The notes under the pieces: model-generated | Seen by the model: the letters and a program-made list of their open reading frames with translations, nothing else | Told to the model about the DNA's origin: nothing | Databases searched by the model: none | Assembly (NCBI RefSeq): GCF_964340395.1 | Contig: NC_135560.1 | Coordinates: forward strand, 18,217,098-18,256,097 | Direction: 5' to 3' | Length of the DNA stretch: 39,000 nucleotides | Source of the DNA: Glandiceps talaboti | Lineage: Eukaryota > Hemichordata > Enteropneusta > Spengelidae | Program-made: the position numbers and the translations under genes | Shown here: positions 20,484 through 35,009 of the stretch, one piece after another | Layout: each line of letters starts with the position of its first letter | Numbering within the stretch: position 1 is the first letter of the stretch

Positions 20484-23179
20484 GTTAAATGTATTACCTT
20501 TCTTAGACGCAACTTAAAGGATGGGAAATCACTAAATACAAGTTATGCCACCAACTGGTTTGAAACTTAATCCTGACTTAAATCACCCTCTCACACCTGG
20601 ACTAACCAGGCCAGACTCTTCACACTTTGTTAAGTACAGAATCAACTCTGAGTCAGCTTTATATGTCCTGTGTGAACCCCTACATATGTTGGATTTAGCT
20701 TCTTAATTAAATACTCTCTTATATGAGATCGCCCAGCAACTTATCCAAACATTTGCAAACAAGCTGAAGATCTCTTTACTTCCTGTCCAGAACAACTGAA
20801 CTGAATGGTACTTTAAAATTAGATGCTGCATAAATCATTTTCATTTATTTATTTGTTTATTGACTGACCACATAAAACAATCTAAATGAAATCTACAATA
20901 AAAGAATTAAACCCTGGGTTGTGTTTGAGTACCCTAGTTTGACTTGTAATGTCATGCAGTAAATATAAAGGACCAAATATTCTAAGAAATCTACATTTCT
21001 TAGATTCGATGTGATGAATTGTAAAACATACATATTACAAAATCCAAACATAGAGGTACTATGACTACTTTGCTTTTAAACTTATCCTAACTTAAGGGAA
21101 CAAGACTCCAGGAAATTACGACATTTTCATAAACTTTAGCTCCTGGGGAGTCATGTCATGATTTTAATATCGCATACATTATGTCTGATTACCACATAAC
21201 ACAAAGTTAAAACTAGTTCCTCATTCATTGTTCACAGGAGGTCGTTACCATGGACACGCATTGTCCCATGGGAGTTAGCATACATGCATACATATGTAAT
21301 AGCAGGACATTCCTGATAGTTTTATTTGAGGGTAAAGGGCACTTAAAACTCATGAATACAAAGTTTACAAAAATGCTTTGATTTCCTGAAATGGCATTCC
21401 CTTCTTAGCCAATCAATTCTTTTTTGCCAAAATAAATACTAGCAAGAGTGAATGTGGAATCACTTTCACTGGCAAGTTCTATCCATTGGTATTTTGCACA
21501 ACAGAAAAAAGGTCAGGTTTGAATAAACACATTAACTTACAAAGTGATGTGACTATAAGTATATTTTGGCTAAAACTATCTCACTTTTCACCTGCCAAAC
21601 TAACTCAGAGCACAAATGTTAATAAAACTGTCTTTCTGATAAAGTTCCTATGCAAAAGAGTCTTGCTTTTCAGTACAGGGTTCTGAGGCAGGATATTGGA
21701 AGCCATACATTAACGTAAATATAAATACATATCATGAAGAAAAGGCAAAAATCAAAATCTTTTGATTCAATTCAAGCATGTTGGTCTTGGCATACATAAC
21801 AAAGGTTGAAAAAACACCATTCTTACAGAATGTTCAGAAAGGTTGTTCCTTTTAGCCAAGTTTTCAGCTGTGCTTATCAAATGAGCAGAATTCGCCCGGT
21901 CTGATAACAAACAACTTAAGAAAATATCAGACCTATACCCATACCCAAAAGGAAAGTGAATTCCCACTCTTGTAGGATATATTGATGATATAGTCTTTAG
22001 GAAAATTCCACAGAAGATTCCTGCTGGATAAGATGATGATGGCAGTCTTTAGTCATCTTTGTTTTCATTCTGTGATGCAATTTCATATTTGGTGACTATT
22101 TCATCCCATTGTACAAACTGTTTGGATAATAACATGATCTGTGAAAATCCTTGTTAAGGTAATTACTGCAAACAAATAACACTAAAACACATTTTTAAGG
22201 AAAGCTTTTCCATGTGTAACATTCAAAATTGTATTTTTATCATGCAGACCTGTAATGTCACGATTAATTACAATTTCTCAACTCCAGGCTTAGCAGCATC
22301 AAGTCTTTATGGCCGCTTAGTACAGCATAAAGGATGAAATCCTTCACATAATAATCATGTCCTAACAGGTACCTACACTGGTGTCTACATTAGACTCAGA
22401 AAGCTAAGATAAACACAATTCAAAACTATAATTGTGACATGGTGACATTTAATCATTTAATAGATGTTGATAAATATGCTCACATTTATGGAAATATCCC
22501 TGATTGCTCATCACATGTATTTAAGTCTGTAAAATACATAGGTAACTATACAAGTTGTCAAAGAATTTTCAGTGTATGGGATCCATGAAATATGTTGACA
22601 CTATCTTCAGTACAGAGTGCTTTGTCACCCATGGATATGACTTAGATGTGAAAAAAAATTTGTTGTGTCTATCTTACCATGTCAAAACCAATGCTGTTGC
22701 AATTTTATTTACACAACTTGATTAATGGAGGTAAAAGTGTATTTCAAAACTTGCCAAAGAACTATGAATAAGGACCACAGGCTGTAGCAGGACCAAGCTT
22801 GCCATGCACAACTACAAACTGACCACTTGATCATCATGCCTCCATTATGTATGAGTTGAGCAAATCATGAAATCCAACACACCTACTCACTCTAAATTAA
22901 TGGTAAAAAGCATCTACTATTTGTAGAGTTTGAGTTGTGCTTGTTTTCTTGATTGACAAAATGGATATAATGAGTATTATACCATGCTCAAGTTGAACAA
23001 AAAATATGGAATATATACCCTGGTCATTCTACGTCATGACATTGCACCTCTATGTCACGACAATGCTTGTCTACATCACTGGTTCTGCTGTGTTCTAATC
23101 TAAATATGAGTCAAAACATTCAAAATTGCCATTACTTTCCCCAATTTTTCTTTAATATTACTGGCGCTGGTATAATTAT

Positions 23180-23330
23180 GTTATTCCCCAATACTTTTCT
23201 TCATTCAGCCAGAAAATACTCATGACCTATTAGGGTTGTCACTACTTGTCTAGTGACTCATAGTGACAAAAGTCCCTTACATCACTTGTATTTTCCTTGT
23301 CTGAACGAAGAAAAATATTGGGGGAATGAC
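23180..23330. mobile_element. Foldback element just downstream of the DCTN3 stop
   Basis: Inverted ends at 23180-23208 and 23301-23330 (GTTATTCCCCAATACTTTTC against GAAAAATATTGGGGGAATGA), about 29 bp with 4 mismatches. The match extends inward through GAAAATAC / GTATTTTC. It lies 34 bp past the DCTN3 stop codon, so it is probably transcribed in the 3' UTR. Confidence 0.65.
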
Positions 23331-23363
23331 ATCTAAAAGTGTACATATGCATGATTGATATAC

Positions 23364-27221
<3,858 letters not shown>

Positions 27222-27293
27222 CTTGATTATATCCCAGAATTCAAAGCGAGCTGATTCGTATATATGCAAATATTAGCTTTAAAGGTTATGCAT

Positions 27294-27304
27294 CCCACAA
27301 TGCA
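27294..27304 (+). promoter_or_regulatory. Staf/ZNF143-like motif upstream of DCTN3
   Basis: CCCACAATGCA, 73 bp upstream of the DCTN3 ATG. The same 11 bp lie upstream of NCLN (34699-34709). Resembles the core of the ZNF143/Staf site (CCCANAATGCA). Confidence 0.4.
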
Positions 27305-29208
27305 AAGTACGAATAGTCTATACTTAGATAACTTTTCGAGAAAATGTGAGAATAACCTGTAGGATATCGTGTAAAATGTTGCTCTTTATTGTAAAATGTG
27401 TCAAATAAAACCAATATCAATTTGCTTTATCTTCACAACGTGAATATTAATTCCTGACTGCTCTCACCGTAGTAAGTGTTTCAACTCTTCAGATGTGGTC
27501 GTTTTTGTCGCCCTATAGTACGTTACTCTGGTTTTTCTGCATCACGCATAAATCTTTCGCCTTTTACTAAAGATTTCCGTGCAGAGGAACAACTAATGAG
27601 TTTATAACTAATTTTTGAAGACCCCACTCTGTGGGGCGATAATGAAATCCAAAGACAGAATCTGACTAAACAAGCATTTAGACAGTGCCTATGGTCACAC
27701 ATGTTACATTTCTGCATGCTTATCTCTGTATTCGCAGTCAAAATATAATTTGTAGCAGATACTTTCCCATTCTGCTGAACATACATGTTAGTAATGTGCC
27801 AGACTACAATGGGACAGAGGACAGACTAATACAAATATAATATTTAGCCCCTGTTTAGAAAAAAAGTGTTGCTGGCCCAAAGAGAAAGAAAAAAAATATT
27901 TCTCTGGCCAGAAAATAAATCGTGACAGAGGACACAAATAGACTGTCAACATTTTTAGTTTTATTACGAAACAGAGTAACATGTTCCTGAGTTGTGGCCA
28001 GACTGCTCGCCAAGTAAAGTTCATTCTGCACTGTTAGTGTTAGCTGAAAGTTCCAGACTGTATGGCGCCCTCTATGGTGCATTAAGTAAAAGAATGTACA
28101 CATACACATTTCATGGAGATTATTCCGTTTTCATAGAGGTTATTTTGTTGATGCTATTTTTTAAATGCATTATCAAAGATATAAACCACTTCAAGAAGGC
28201 AAATTATTCCAATCATTTGTCAACAGGTCTATCCACTCAACAGCTTTGCAAAGAAAATGTCAAGTTTGGTTGGTTGCATCTAATCACTTACTTTCCAAGG
28301 AAGATTGTTTTTGTAATCCATTTCATTAAACATTTACCGGTCTGTTGAAATCGAACTATGACAGGCCGGCCGTACACAAGTCGTACATTCCAAAAGTATC
28401 ATTCTTTAATATTCAATTTCTGACTGTAGTTTCCGTATTTCAGTGTTACAAACTATTTTAAAATAATTATTTGTAGTTTTTCGAAGGAATCCCATAACAC
28501 AAAGTAAAGCATTTTCTGTATGTACCACAATCGTTGATAGCATCTATATCAAGTGTAAAAAGTATACTTTTTCATTTGCCAAGTGGCCACATTAGAAAGG
28601 CCACATGCTTGGCTTGTAAATAAACCAATTGAAACATTGTACTTTTTACACTTGATATGAATGCTATAAACAAGTGTAGCACACAGAGAAAGTACTTTAC
28701 TTCAGTGTTACTCGTTGTATGTTAACACTGTCAGGTCAGGTTTTTACTCTTGGTGAGGTTATTGTTCATTTACAGAATTGTATTTATTTATATTTTGGTC
28801 TAATCAATTTTTAAAAAAAGGAAAACATAAATTGAAAGAAAAAAAATATTTCGAGTTTGAGTTACTCTACACATCCCAGCTATGGAACCTAAGCGGCCCT
28901 TAGAAACTTTTTAAAAAAAAAACACACACAACAAAGACTTTTTTGAGTTTTATTTTTTTTCCTTGAAAACCTGATTCAGGTTAGACAAAAATAATAATAT
29001 TCCTGTAAATCACAACAATAATCTCAAAAAAAAACAACCCAAAAGACTTGACAGAATTAAATAATGTTATCATTAAATACAAGTTTGGATTCCTTCAAAA
29101 CATTACAAATAAATGATTAAAATAGTCCGTAACATCGAAAAATACAAAAACTACTGCAAGACAAAATATAATACTTTTAGCCTACACAGCTTACCACACA
29201 CATGATAA
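27305..29208. other. Intergenic region between DCTN3 and the tRNA cluster
   Basis: No exon or RNA gene recognised. Contains a nested foldback element at 28538-28666 and A/T-rich tracts at 28800-29040. Confidence 0.6.
28538..28666. mobile_element. 129-bp foldback element with nested hairpin
   Basis: Outer arms of 27 bp at 28538-28564 and 28640-28666 (TAGCATCTATATCAAGTGTA... and complement, few mismatches). Inside, GCCAAGTGGCCACAT (28578) pairs with AGGCCACATGCTTGGC (ends 28613). Flanking TA on both sides could be a TA duplication. Confidence 0.7.
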
Positions 29209-29862
29209 GAGGACTACTTGTTTGCAGTCAGTGTAAATGGGATACGTGTATAGTGATCGTATTCGGAATCACAATTATGAAACTGGTCATCATACATTGA
29301 ATGGATTATTCCAAACAATTCTGTGACTATTCCTAGACATTTGTTGAAAAACGAATTCATCTTCAACCAGCATCAAATTTAGAATGTACAAAATTTGTTG
29401 GTTTACTAACTGTTTCAGCTCTAATGAGCCGCCTTTCTCTACCACTGTTTTTTATTAGTTTAAAATTAACAGGATGATTGTGACAATGTAGCTCTGAAAG
29501 TCATAAATCTGTCACATTTAGATCAAATATACCAGTCTTTCGTGACCCACACATATTTTCAAACCAATAAGTCTTTTGCCAACTTGTTGATCATCATGTG
29601 AGCATTGGTGGTTCAGTGGTAGAATTCTCGCCTGCCACGCGGGAGGCCCGGGTTCAATTCCCGGCCAATGCATCCAACTTTTTATCTGCCATAATAATAT
29701 ATTCGTCGCATCAAATGACATCAACACATCAAAAATATATGGATTATCAAATGACAAGTTCATTTTATTCTATACATAGTCAGCATCTCCTTTTCTTGTT
29801 TTATTCATATTAACATCTGGTTGGTATTTCGTCTTCCTTCCCATCAAATTGTGGTGGTTCTC
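29209..29862 (+). repeat. tRNA-Gly repeat unit, copy A
   Basis: About 650 bp shared with 31898-32571 and 33612-34262: ~390 bp 5' flank, tRNA gene, ~190 bp 3' flank. Copy A lacks a ~34-bp segment (after ATGGATTAT) present in B and C. Its right edge matches B through CAAATTGTGGTGGT. Confidence 0.9.
29602..29672 (+). tRNA. tRNA-Gly (GCC), copy A
   Basis: 71 nt. Acceptor stem GCATTGG/CCAATGC, A box TGGTTCAGTGG, anticodon GCC in CTGCCAC, B box GGTTCAATTCC, followed by TTTTT (29679-29683). Differs from copies B and C by A instead of G after GGTTC in the T-loop, an allowed purine position. No intron. Confidence 0.97.
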
Positions 29863-30126
29863 TGCTCCGTTGTTTTCTGGCTGTGGAGCTTCACGCTGGA
29901 CATTCGGGTCTGCTTCTGTCATAATTGTAGGTGGCCGTTGACAAGGATATAAATGTCGTCTTCTTCTCAGTCTTCTACCAGAACGTAATAACATTAAGTG
30001 GACCTGTTGGATTTTCCACCAGTATTGCGAGTCATAGAGTCGAACGGTATAAGTATGGATAGTTATATTACGTTGCACTCTAGCACTCACACTCTCATAC
30101 TCTCGTACGGGATCGTTCAGGTCCAA
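29770..30126 (-). other. Open frame of 118 codons, unassigned
   Basis: The frame runs from 30126 into the 3' end of repeat unit A. It contains an Arg-rich stretch (LRSGRRLRRRRHLYP) and RLYDSQYWWKIQQVHLML. No family recognised, no clear splice sites, and it overlaps repeated DNA. Probably chance or a mobile-element remnant. Confidence 0.15.
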
Positions 30127-31059
30127 GTCGGGAATTAGTCACGACTGAGAAGAGATTTCGGCTTGCCAGAATCACCTACCCGAGAGCTTCTGGATGTTTT
30201 AATTCTCATCTTTAAGTATACTTCCAATACAATGGAATTTACACAACGACTAAATATAGCAAATTAAACCCTAAGATCATGCCATCATAACAGTTATTAT
30301 GTACTTTTCTTTAACCAATGATGCGAATTTCAGTTACATCATGTTTGCCCAGATTCGTTATCGCCAGTCTATTTCTGACCTATGGCCTACAATGCCGAAA
30401 TGTAGAATATATTCCCATAATTCCGAAATACGATATTTTGGATCGTAACACTCGTACCTCTCCAATCAATACATGTATTACCTAGCTACCACACTAGTTA
30501 CAGAACATGCCATGTAAGTGTTTGGCTGTTTCACAATCAGTGCTTCACTTATCTTACACTTTGGGGCAAAAGTGAACTTGAAGGTTTTGCAATGGTAATC
30601 TTCATACTATTACATGTAGATAGTTTATAAAAGAACTTAGTTCTAGTCTCTTCAGTATGAATTTGTCAGAAGGGGTGATATACTTCCTATTTCAGACACT
30701 ACATGTATCGGCACCACAACTCAAATTCAAGTTTCTATTGTACACTAGGTATGACCTCCAAATAAAGTGCTCTAACACATCAGTAACTTTACTATACATG
30801 CAATATCAATGTCCCTATACCAATGTTACAGGCCCACTTCTATAACATGGAAAACTTATTTAAAAAGTTATATTTACTTCAGCTTTTCGATGTTTGGCAA
30901 TATATATCTCAGAGGCTATGAATAACCGACAAATTGCTTAAATAGAAACAAAAAACTGCAGATCTGGCGGGGGGAGAACCCTTGGACTCCATCACCCCAG
31001 AGGCCACTCATTCGTTTAACCAACAATAAGATTCACCAAAATTGGTAAAAAAAAAACTT
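29863..31059. other. Spacer between tRNA units A and B
   Basis: Single-copy AT-rich sequence with no supported gene. Confidence 0.5.
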
Positions 31060-31403
31060 GAAAAGCTTCTAGGGGAGACCCCCTAGGACCCCCCCCCCCA
31101 TAGTAAAAGCCTCAAATCAGAGTTCTTCCCATCATCTCTTACTGTCAAGATGCTATGAAACTTTATTTCAAAAATGTTTCAACCTCACGTAGTTGCTTTT
31201 TACATGTTAGAGCTGTCTTGTAAAGTTTGTAAATTATTGTCTGAAAGTGTCTGTGAATAGCCTAAACATTGCCTTTAGAAGTAAAAATCCTCCATGGCTT
31301 CTAGGGGGAGACCCCCTAGAACCCCCCCCCCTTCACACACAAGAGGTGGACAGTCTCAAAGCTCTTCCCTCTACAGCTTCCTGTCAGATGCTATGAAACT
31401 TTA
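31060..31403 (+). repeat. C-rich palindromic repeat, two tandem copies
   Basis: Copies at about 31060-31170 and 31290-31403, each with CTTCTAGGGG(G)AGACCCC (half of a CTAGGGGG-AGA-CCCCCTAG hairpin), a C run, and CAGATGCTATGAAACTTTAT or a close variant. The tail of a third copy is at 33020-33110. Confidence 0.8.
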
Positions 31404-32571
31404 TTCACGGGGGTCAATGACTTTTTGTCGGCCCAATGGAAAAAAACACTGACACCCCCCACCCCCCAAGCTGGAGAAACTGACCGGTCTATCTGAATGT
31501 TTGAGCTCACCAATCAAGTTTCCGATTTGTATTTTCAGTGTGTCATCATACCATGGCATAAAAACTGTCAATGATGTTTATTTAATTGAAAGTCAAACAT
31601 GTATGAAATATGTAGTTTTCTAAATAAATTATGTGTGTTATAGAACAGCATCTTTTTACTCTCTGCATTACTGTGTGCGAAAACCAAACAGAAAATTGTG
31701 GCAACAAATGTAGGTGTTCAACATTGACGTAAAAAAATCCGGATATCTCAAAGAAGCAAAGACAAAAAAGTTGCCAGCATAGGCGAAGGAGAAGAAAAAA
31801 TAATTCCCAGGCAAGCAGGTGGGGAAAAAATAATGACTCTCCACCAATCTTCCAAGCCCCCCCCCCCAGGATATCGAATGGTCTACCCCTTACCACAGGA
31901 GGACTACGTTGTTTGCAGTCAGTGTAAATGTGATACCTGTATAGTGATCGTATTCGGAATCAAAATTATGAAACTGGTCATCATACATTCAATGGATTAT
32001 GTATAACAACGATGGGTTTCTTTCTTCTAATTTCCAAACAATTCTGTGACTATTCCTAGACATTTGTTGAACAATGAATTCATCTTCACAGCATCAAATT
32101 TAGAATGTACACAATTTGTTGGTTAACTGTTTCAGCCCTAATGAGCCGCCTTTCTCTGGTTTTTATTAGTTTAAAATTAACAGGATGATTGTGACAATGT
32201 AGCTCTGAAAGTCATAAATCTGTCACATTTAGATCAAATATACCAGTCTTTCGTAACCCACACATATTTTCAAACCAATAAGTCTTTTGCCAACTTGTTG
32301 AACACCATGTGAGCATTGGTGGTTCAGTGGTAGAATTCTCGCCTGCCACGCGGGAGGCCCGGGTTCGATTCCCGGCCAATGCATCTACCTTTTTATCTGC
32401 CATAATAATATATTCGTCGAATCAAATGGCATCAACACATCAAAAATATGTGGATTATCAAATGACAAGTTCATTTTATTCTATATATAGTCAGCATCTT
32501 CTTTTCTTGTTTTATTCATATTAACATCTGGTTGGTATTTCGTCTTCCTTCCCATCAAATTGTGGTGGTAT
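31323..32571 (+). repeat. Long duplicated unit B with tRNA-Gly
   Basis: About 1.2 kb matching 33028-34262 (unit C) along its length, including a CAAGAGGTGGACAGTC start, a C run near 31859 and the tRNA. The shorter unit A corresponds to its 3' half (31898 on). Confidence 0.9.
32313..32383 (+). tRNA. tRNA-Gly (GCC), copy B
   Basis: 71 nt with the standard animal tRNA-Gly(GCC) sequence. Anticodon GCC, B box GGTTCGATTCC, TTTTT terminator at 32390-32394. Confidence 0.98.
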
Positions 32572-32599
32572 GATATCGTTACCCACCGTCAAATTCGGG

Positions 32600-33015
32600 T
32601 GACCCTAAAACGAATGACAACCCGAATGACGGAAAACGAATGACAGTATTTCCAGTATGTAAACAGTGGAATGACACCCCTTTCTACATTCAGTTAGTTG
32701 AATGACACCCTCTGCACGAGTACTGTAAAACCAGTGGAATGACAGCCGCCACTCTAGCTCTATAAAATAAGTGGAATGACAGCATTTTCAATGCTATGGA
32801 ACTGGAATGACAGCATTTCTAGTAGGTAAACAGTGGAACTTATGACACCCTTTTCTACATTCAGTTAGTTGAATGACACCCTCTGCACTGTAAAACCAGT
32901 GGAATGACAGCCGCCACTCTATAAAATAAGTGGAATGACAGCATTTTCAATGCTTTGGAACTGGAATGACAGCATTTCCAGTATGTATACCCACTGGAAA
33001 TGCTGTCATTCCAGT
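32600..33015. repeat. GAATGACA repeat array ending in a 23-bp perfect palindrome
   Basis: About 12 copies of (G/C/T)GAATGACA at irregular spacing, within a higher-order unit of about 160-167 bp (anchors at 32642, 32809 and 32968). The right edge is a perfect 23-bp inverted repeat (32960-32982 and 32993-33015, 10-nt loop) made from the motif itself (GGAATGACAGCATTTCC). Confidence 0.85.
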
Positions 33016-33027
33016 TTCAAATCCTAG

Positions 33028-34262
33028 ACCCCCCCCTTCACACACAAGAGGTGGACAGTCTCAAAGCTCTTCCCTCTACAGCTTCCTGTCAGATACTATG
33101 AAACTTTATTCACGGGGGTCAGTGACTTTTTGTTGGCCCAATGGAAAAAAACACTGACACCGCCCCCCCCCCCCCCCCCTATCCCCCAAGCTGGAGAAAC
33201 TGACCGGTCTATCTGAATGTTTGAGCTCACCAATCAAGTTTCCGATTTGTATTTTCAGTGTGTCATCATACCATGGCATAAAAACTGTCAATGATGTTTA
33301 TTTAATTGAAAGTCAAACATGTATGAAATATGTAGTTTTCTAAATAAAATATGTGTGTGATAGAACAGCATCTTTTTACTCTCTGTATTACCGTGTGCGA
33401 AAACCAAACAGAAAATTGTGGCAACAAATGTAGGTGTTCAACATTGATGTAAAAAAAATCCGCATATCTCAAAGAAGCAAAGACAAAAAAGTTGCCAGCA
33501 TAGGCGAAGGAGAAAAAAAAATTCTCAGGCAAGCAGGTGGGCAAAAAATAATGACTCTCCACCAATCTTCCAAGCCCCCCCCCCCAGGATATCGAATGGT
33601 CTACCCCTTACCACAGGAGGACTACGTTGTTTGCAGTCAGTGTACTGAATGTGATACCTGTATACAGTATAGTGATCGTATTCAGAATCACAATTATGAA
33701 ACTGGTCATCATACATTCAATGGATTATATATAACAACGGTGGGTTTCTTTCTTCTCATTTCCAAACAATTCTGTGACTATTCCTAGACATTTGTTGAAC
33801 AATGAATTCATCTTCAACCAGCATCAAATTTAGAATATACAAAATTTGTTGGTTAACTGTTTCAGCTCTAATGAGCCGCCTTTCTCTAATACTGGTTTTT
33901 ATTAGATTAAAATTAACAGGATGTTTGTGACAATTTAGCTCTGAAAGTCATAAATCTGTCACATTTAAATCAAATATACCAGTCTTTCGTGACCCACACA
34001 TATTTTCAAACCAATAAGTCTTTTGCCAACTTGATGATCTCCATGTGAGCATTGGTGGTTCAGTGGTAGAATTCTCGCCTGCCACGCGGGAGGCCCGGGT
34101 TCGATTCCCGGCCAATGCATCTACCTTTTTATCTGCCATAATAATATATTCGTCGCATCAAATGACATCAACACATCAAATATATGGATTATCAAATGAC
34201 AAGTTCATTTTATTCTATATACAGTCAGCATCTCATTTTCTTGTTTTATTCATATTAACATA
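33028..34262 (+). repeat. Long duplicated unit C with tRNA-Gly
   Basis: Match to unit B (31323-32571), with small indels and a longer C run (17 C at 33163-33179). Both units carry the ~34-bp segment missing from A. Confidence 0.9.
34049..34119 (+). tRNA. tRNA-Gly (GCC), copy C
   Basis: 71 nt, identical to copy B. TTTTT terminator at 34126-34130. Confidence 0.98.
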
Positions 34263-34662
34263 AATAGCAAAGGTGAAAAGTCAACGACCCGTTTAAAATT
34301 ACGTTGATCTAGTCTCGGTTTCCTCAGATCCATTAATAATATAAACGAAAGTGAAGATTACTTCTCTTGAATTAGATTTTCTCCCAAATCGAAGGCAAAA
34401 CTTTTTGTGGCCTATTCGTTGTTCGGTGAACTCTATAAGTATAAACTATTTCCTGAACAACACAAAAATCTGAAAACACCGTTATTTTGTTTTCCTTGGC
34501 TCTCTGTATACGAGAGTTATGTATATAAGGGCTTCGTACCACCGTAAAATGTTTTCATATGATATCCTAATATGATGTATCCTACAATATAATGTGGAGT
34601 TATGACTTTTACGCTTCATAAATGTCCCTGTTTACTTTTTTTTAACCTCAACGTGGTGCACC

Positions 34663-34732
34663 CACGTGTTCAACAAACTCGAGGGCGCCGTTCATATACC
34701 CACAATGCACAACAAATAAAAACTTCTTCCGG
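34663..34732 (+). promoter_or_regulatory. Putative NCLN promoter motifs
   Basis: E-box CACGTG (34663-34668), Staf/ZNF143-like CCCACAATGCA (34699-34709) and an ETS-like CTTCCGG (34726-34732), all within 170 bp of the NCLN ATG. No TATA box in the usual position. Inferred from motifs only. Confidence 0.4.
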
Positions 34733-34831
34733 GTCGATCAAGCTCATCAACCGTACAGGCGAAAACGTGAAACGAAGCGAATTATTTGTGACTCTTGTTT
34801 TACGTTCGCTTTGTCGGTACATTCATACAAG

Positions 34832-35009
34832 ATGTTGTTTGATGAAGCCAACGAAGTGTTTGAAATGTTCAAGGGGAGTTTCCCGCTATCATTTCTCTTT
34901 TTTGTCCCAGTTTTGATCTTGATATCACCGTGCGTTCCAGTAGTGGATGCAGCACACGAGTTCACAGTTTTTCGAATGCAGCAGTACGATTTGCATGGAT
35001 CACCTTACG
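34832..35009 (+). CDS. NCLN: NCLN exon 1 (residues 1-59, start of 60)
   Basis: 178 nt: signal/anchor plus the start of the luminal domain, ending QQYDLHGSPYG across the junction. Confidence 0.93.

Larger units (their letters stand above)
17300..23350. other. Intergenic region between LARP6 and the DCTN3 3' end
   Basis: No exon recognised. It contains foldback elements at 17475, 18071, 18525, 18840, 19603, 20449 and 23180. The remainder is AT-rich single-copy sequence with a 13-G run at 18667-18679. Confidence 0.6.

Noticed and set aside
29518-29763. Minus-strand frames with AGNRTRASRVAGENSTTEPP-like peptides, also at 32212-32403 and 33948-34139
   Set aside because: This is the antisense of tRNA-Gly(GCC), a frequent source of false protein predictions.
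31582-31896. Minus frame repeated at 33302-33565 (NVEHLHLLPQFSVWFSHTV)
   Set aside because: Its conservation is explained by the recent duplication of units B and C. The two copies are frameshifted relative to each other upstream and no family is recognised.
34811-34831. Upstream in-frame extension of nicalin
   Set aside because: It starts at TTG, while the ATG at 34832 aligns with the family N-terminus.
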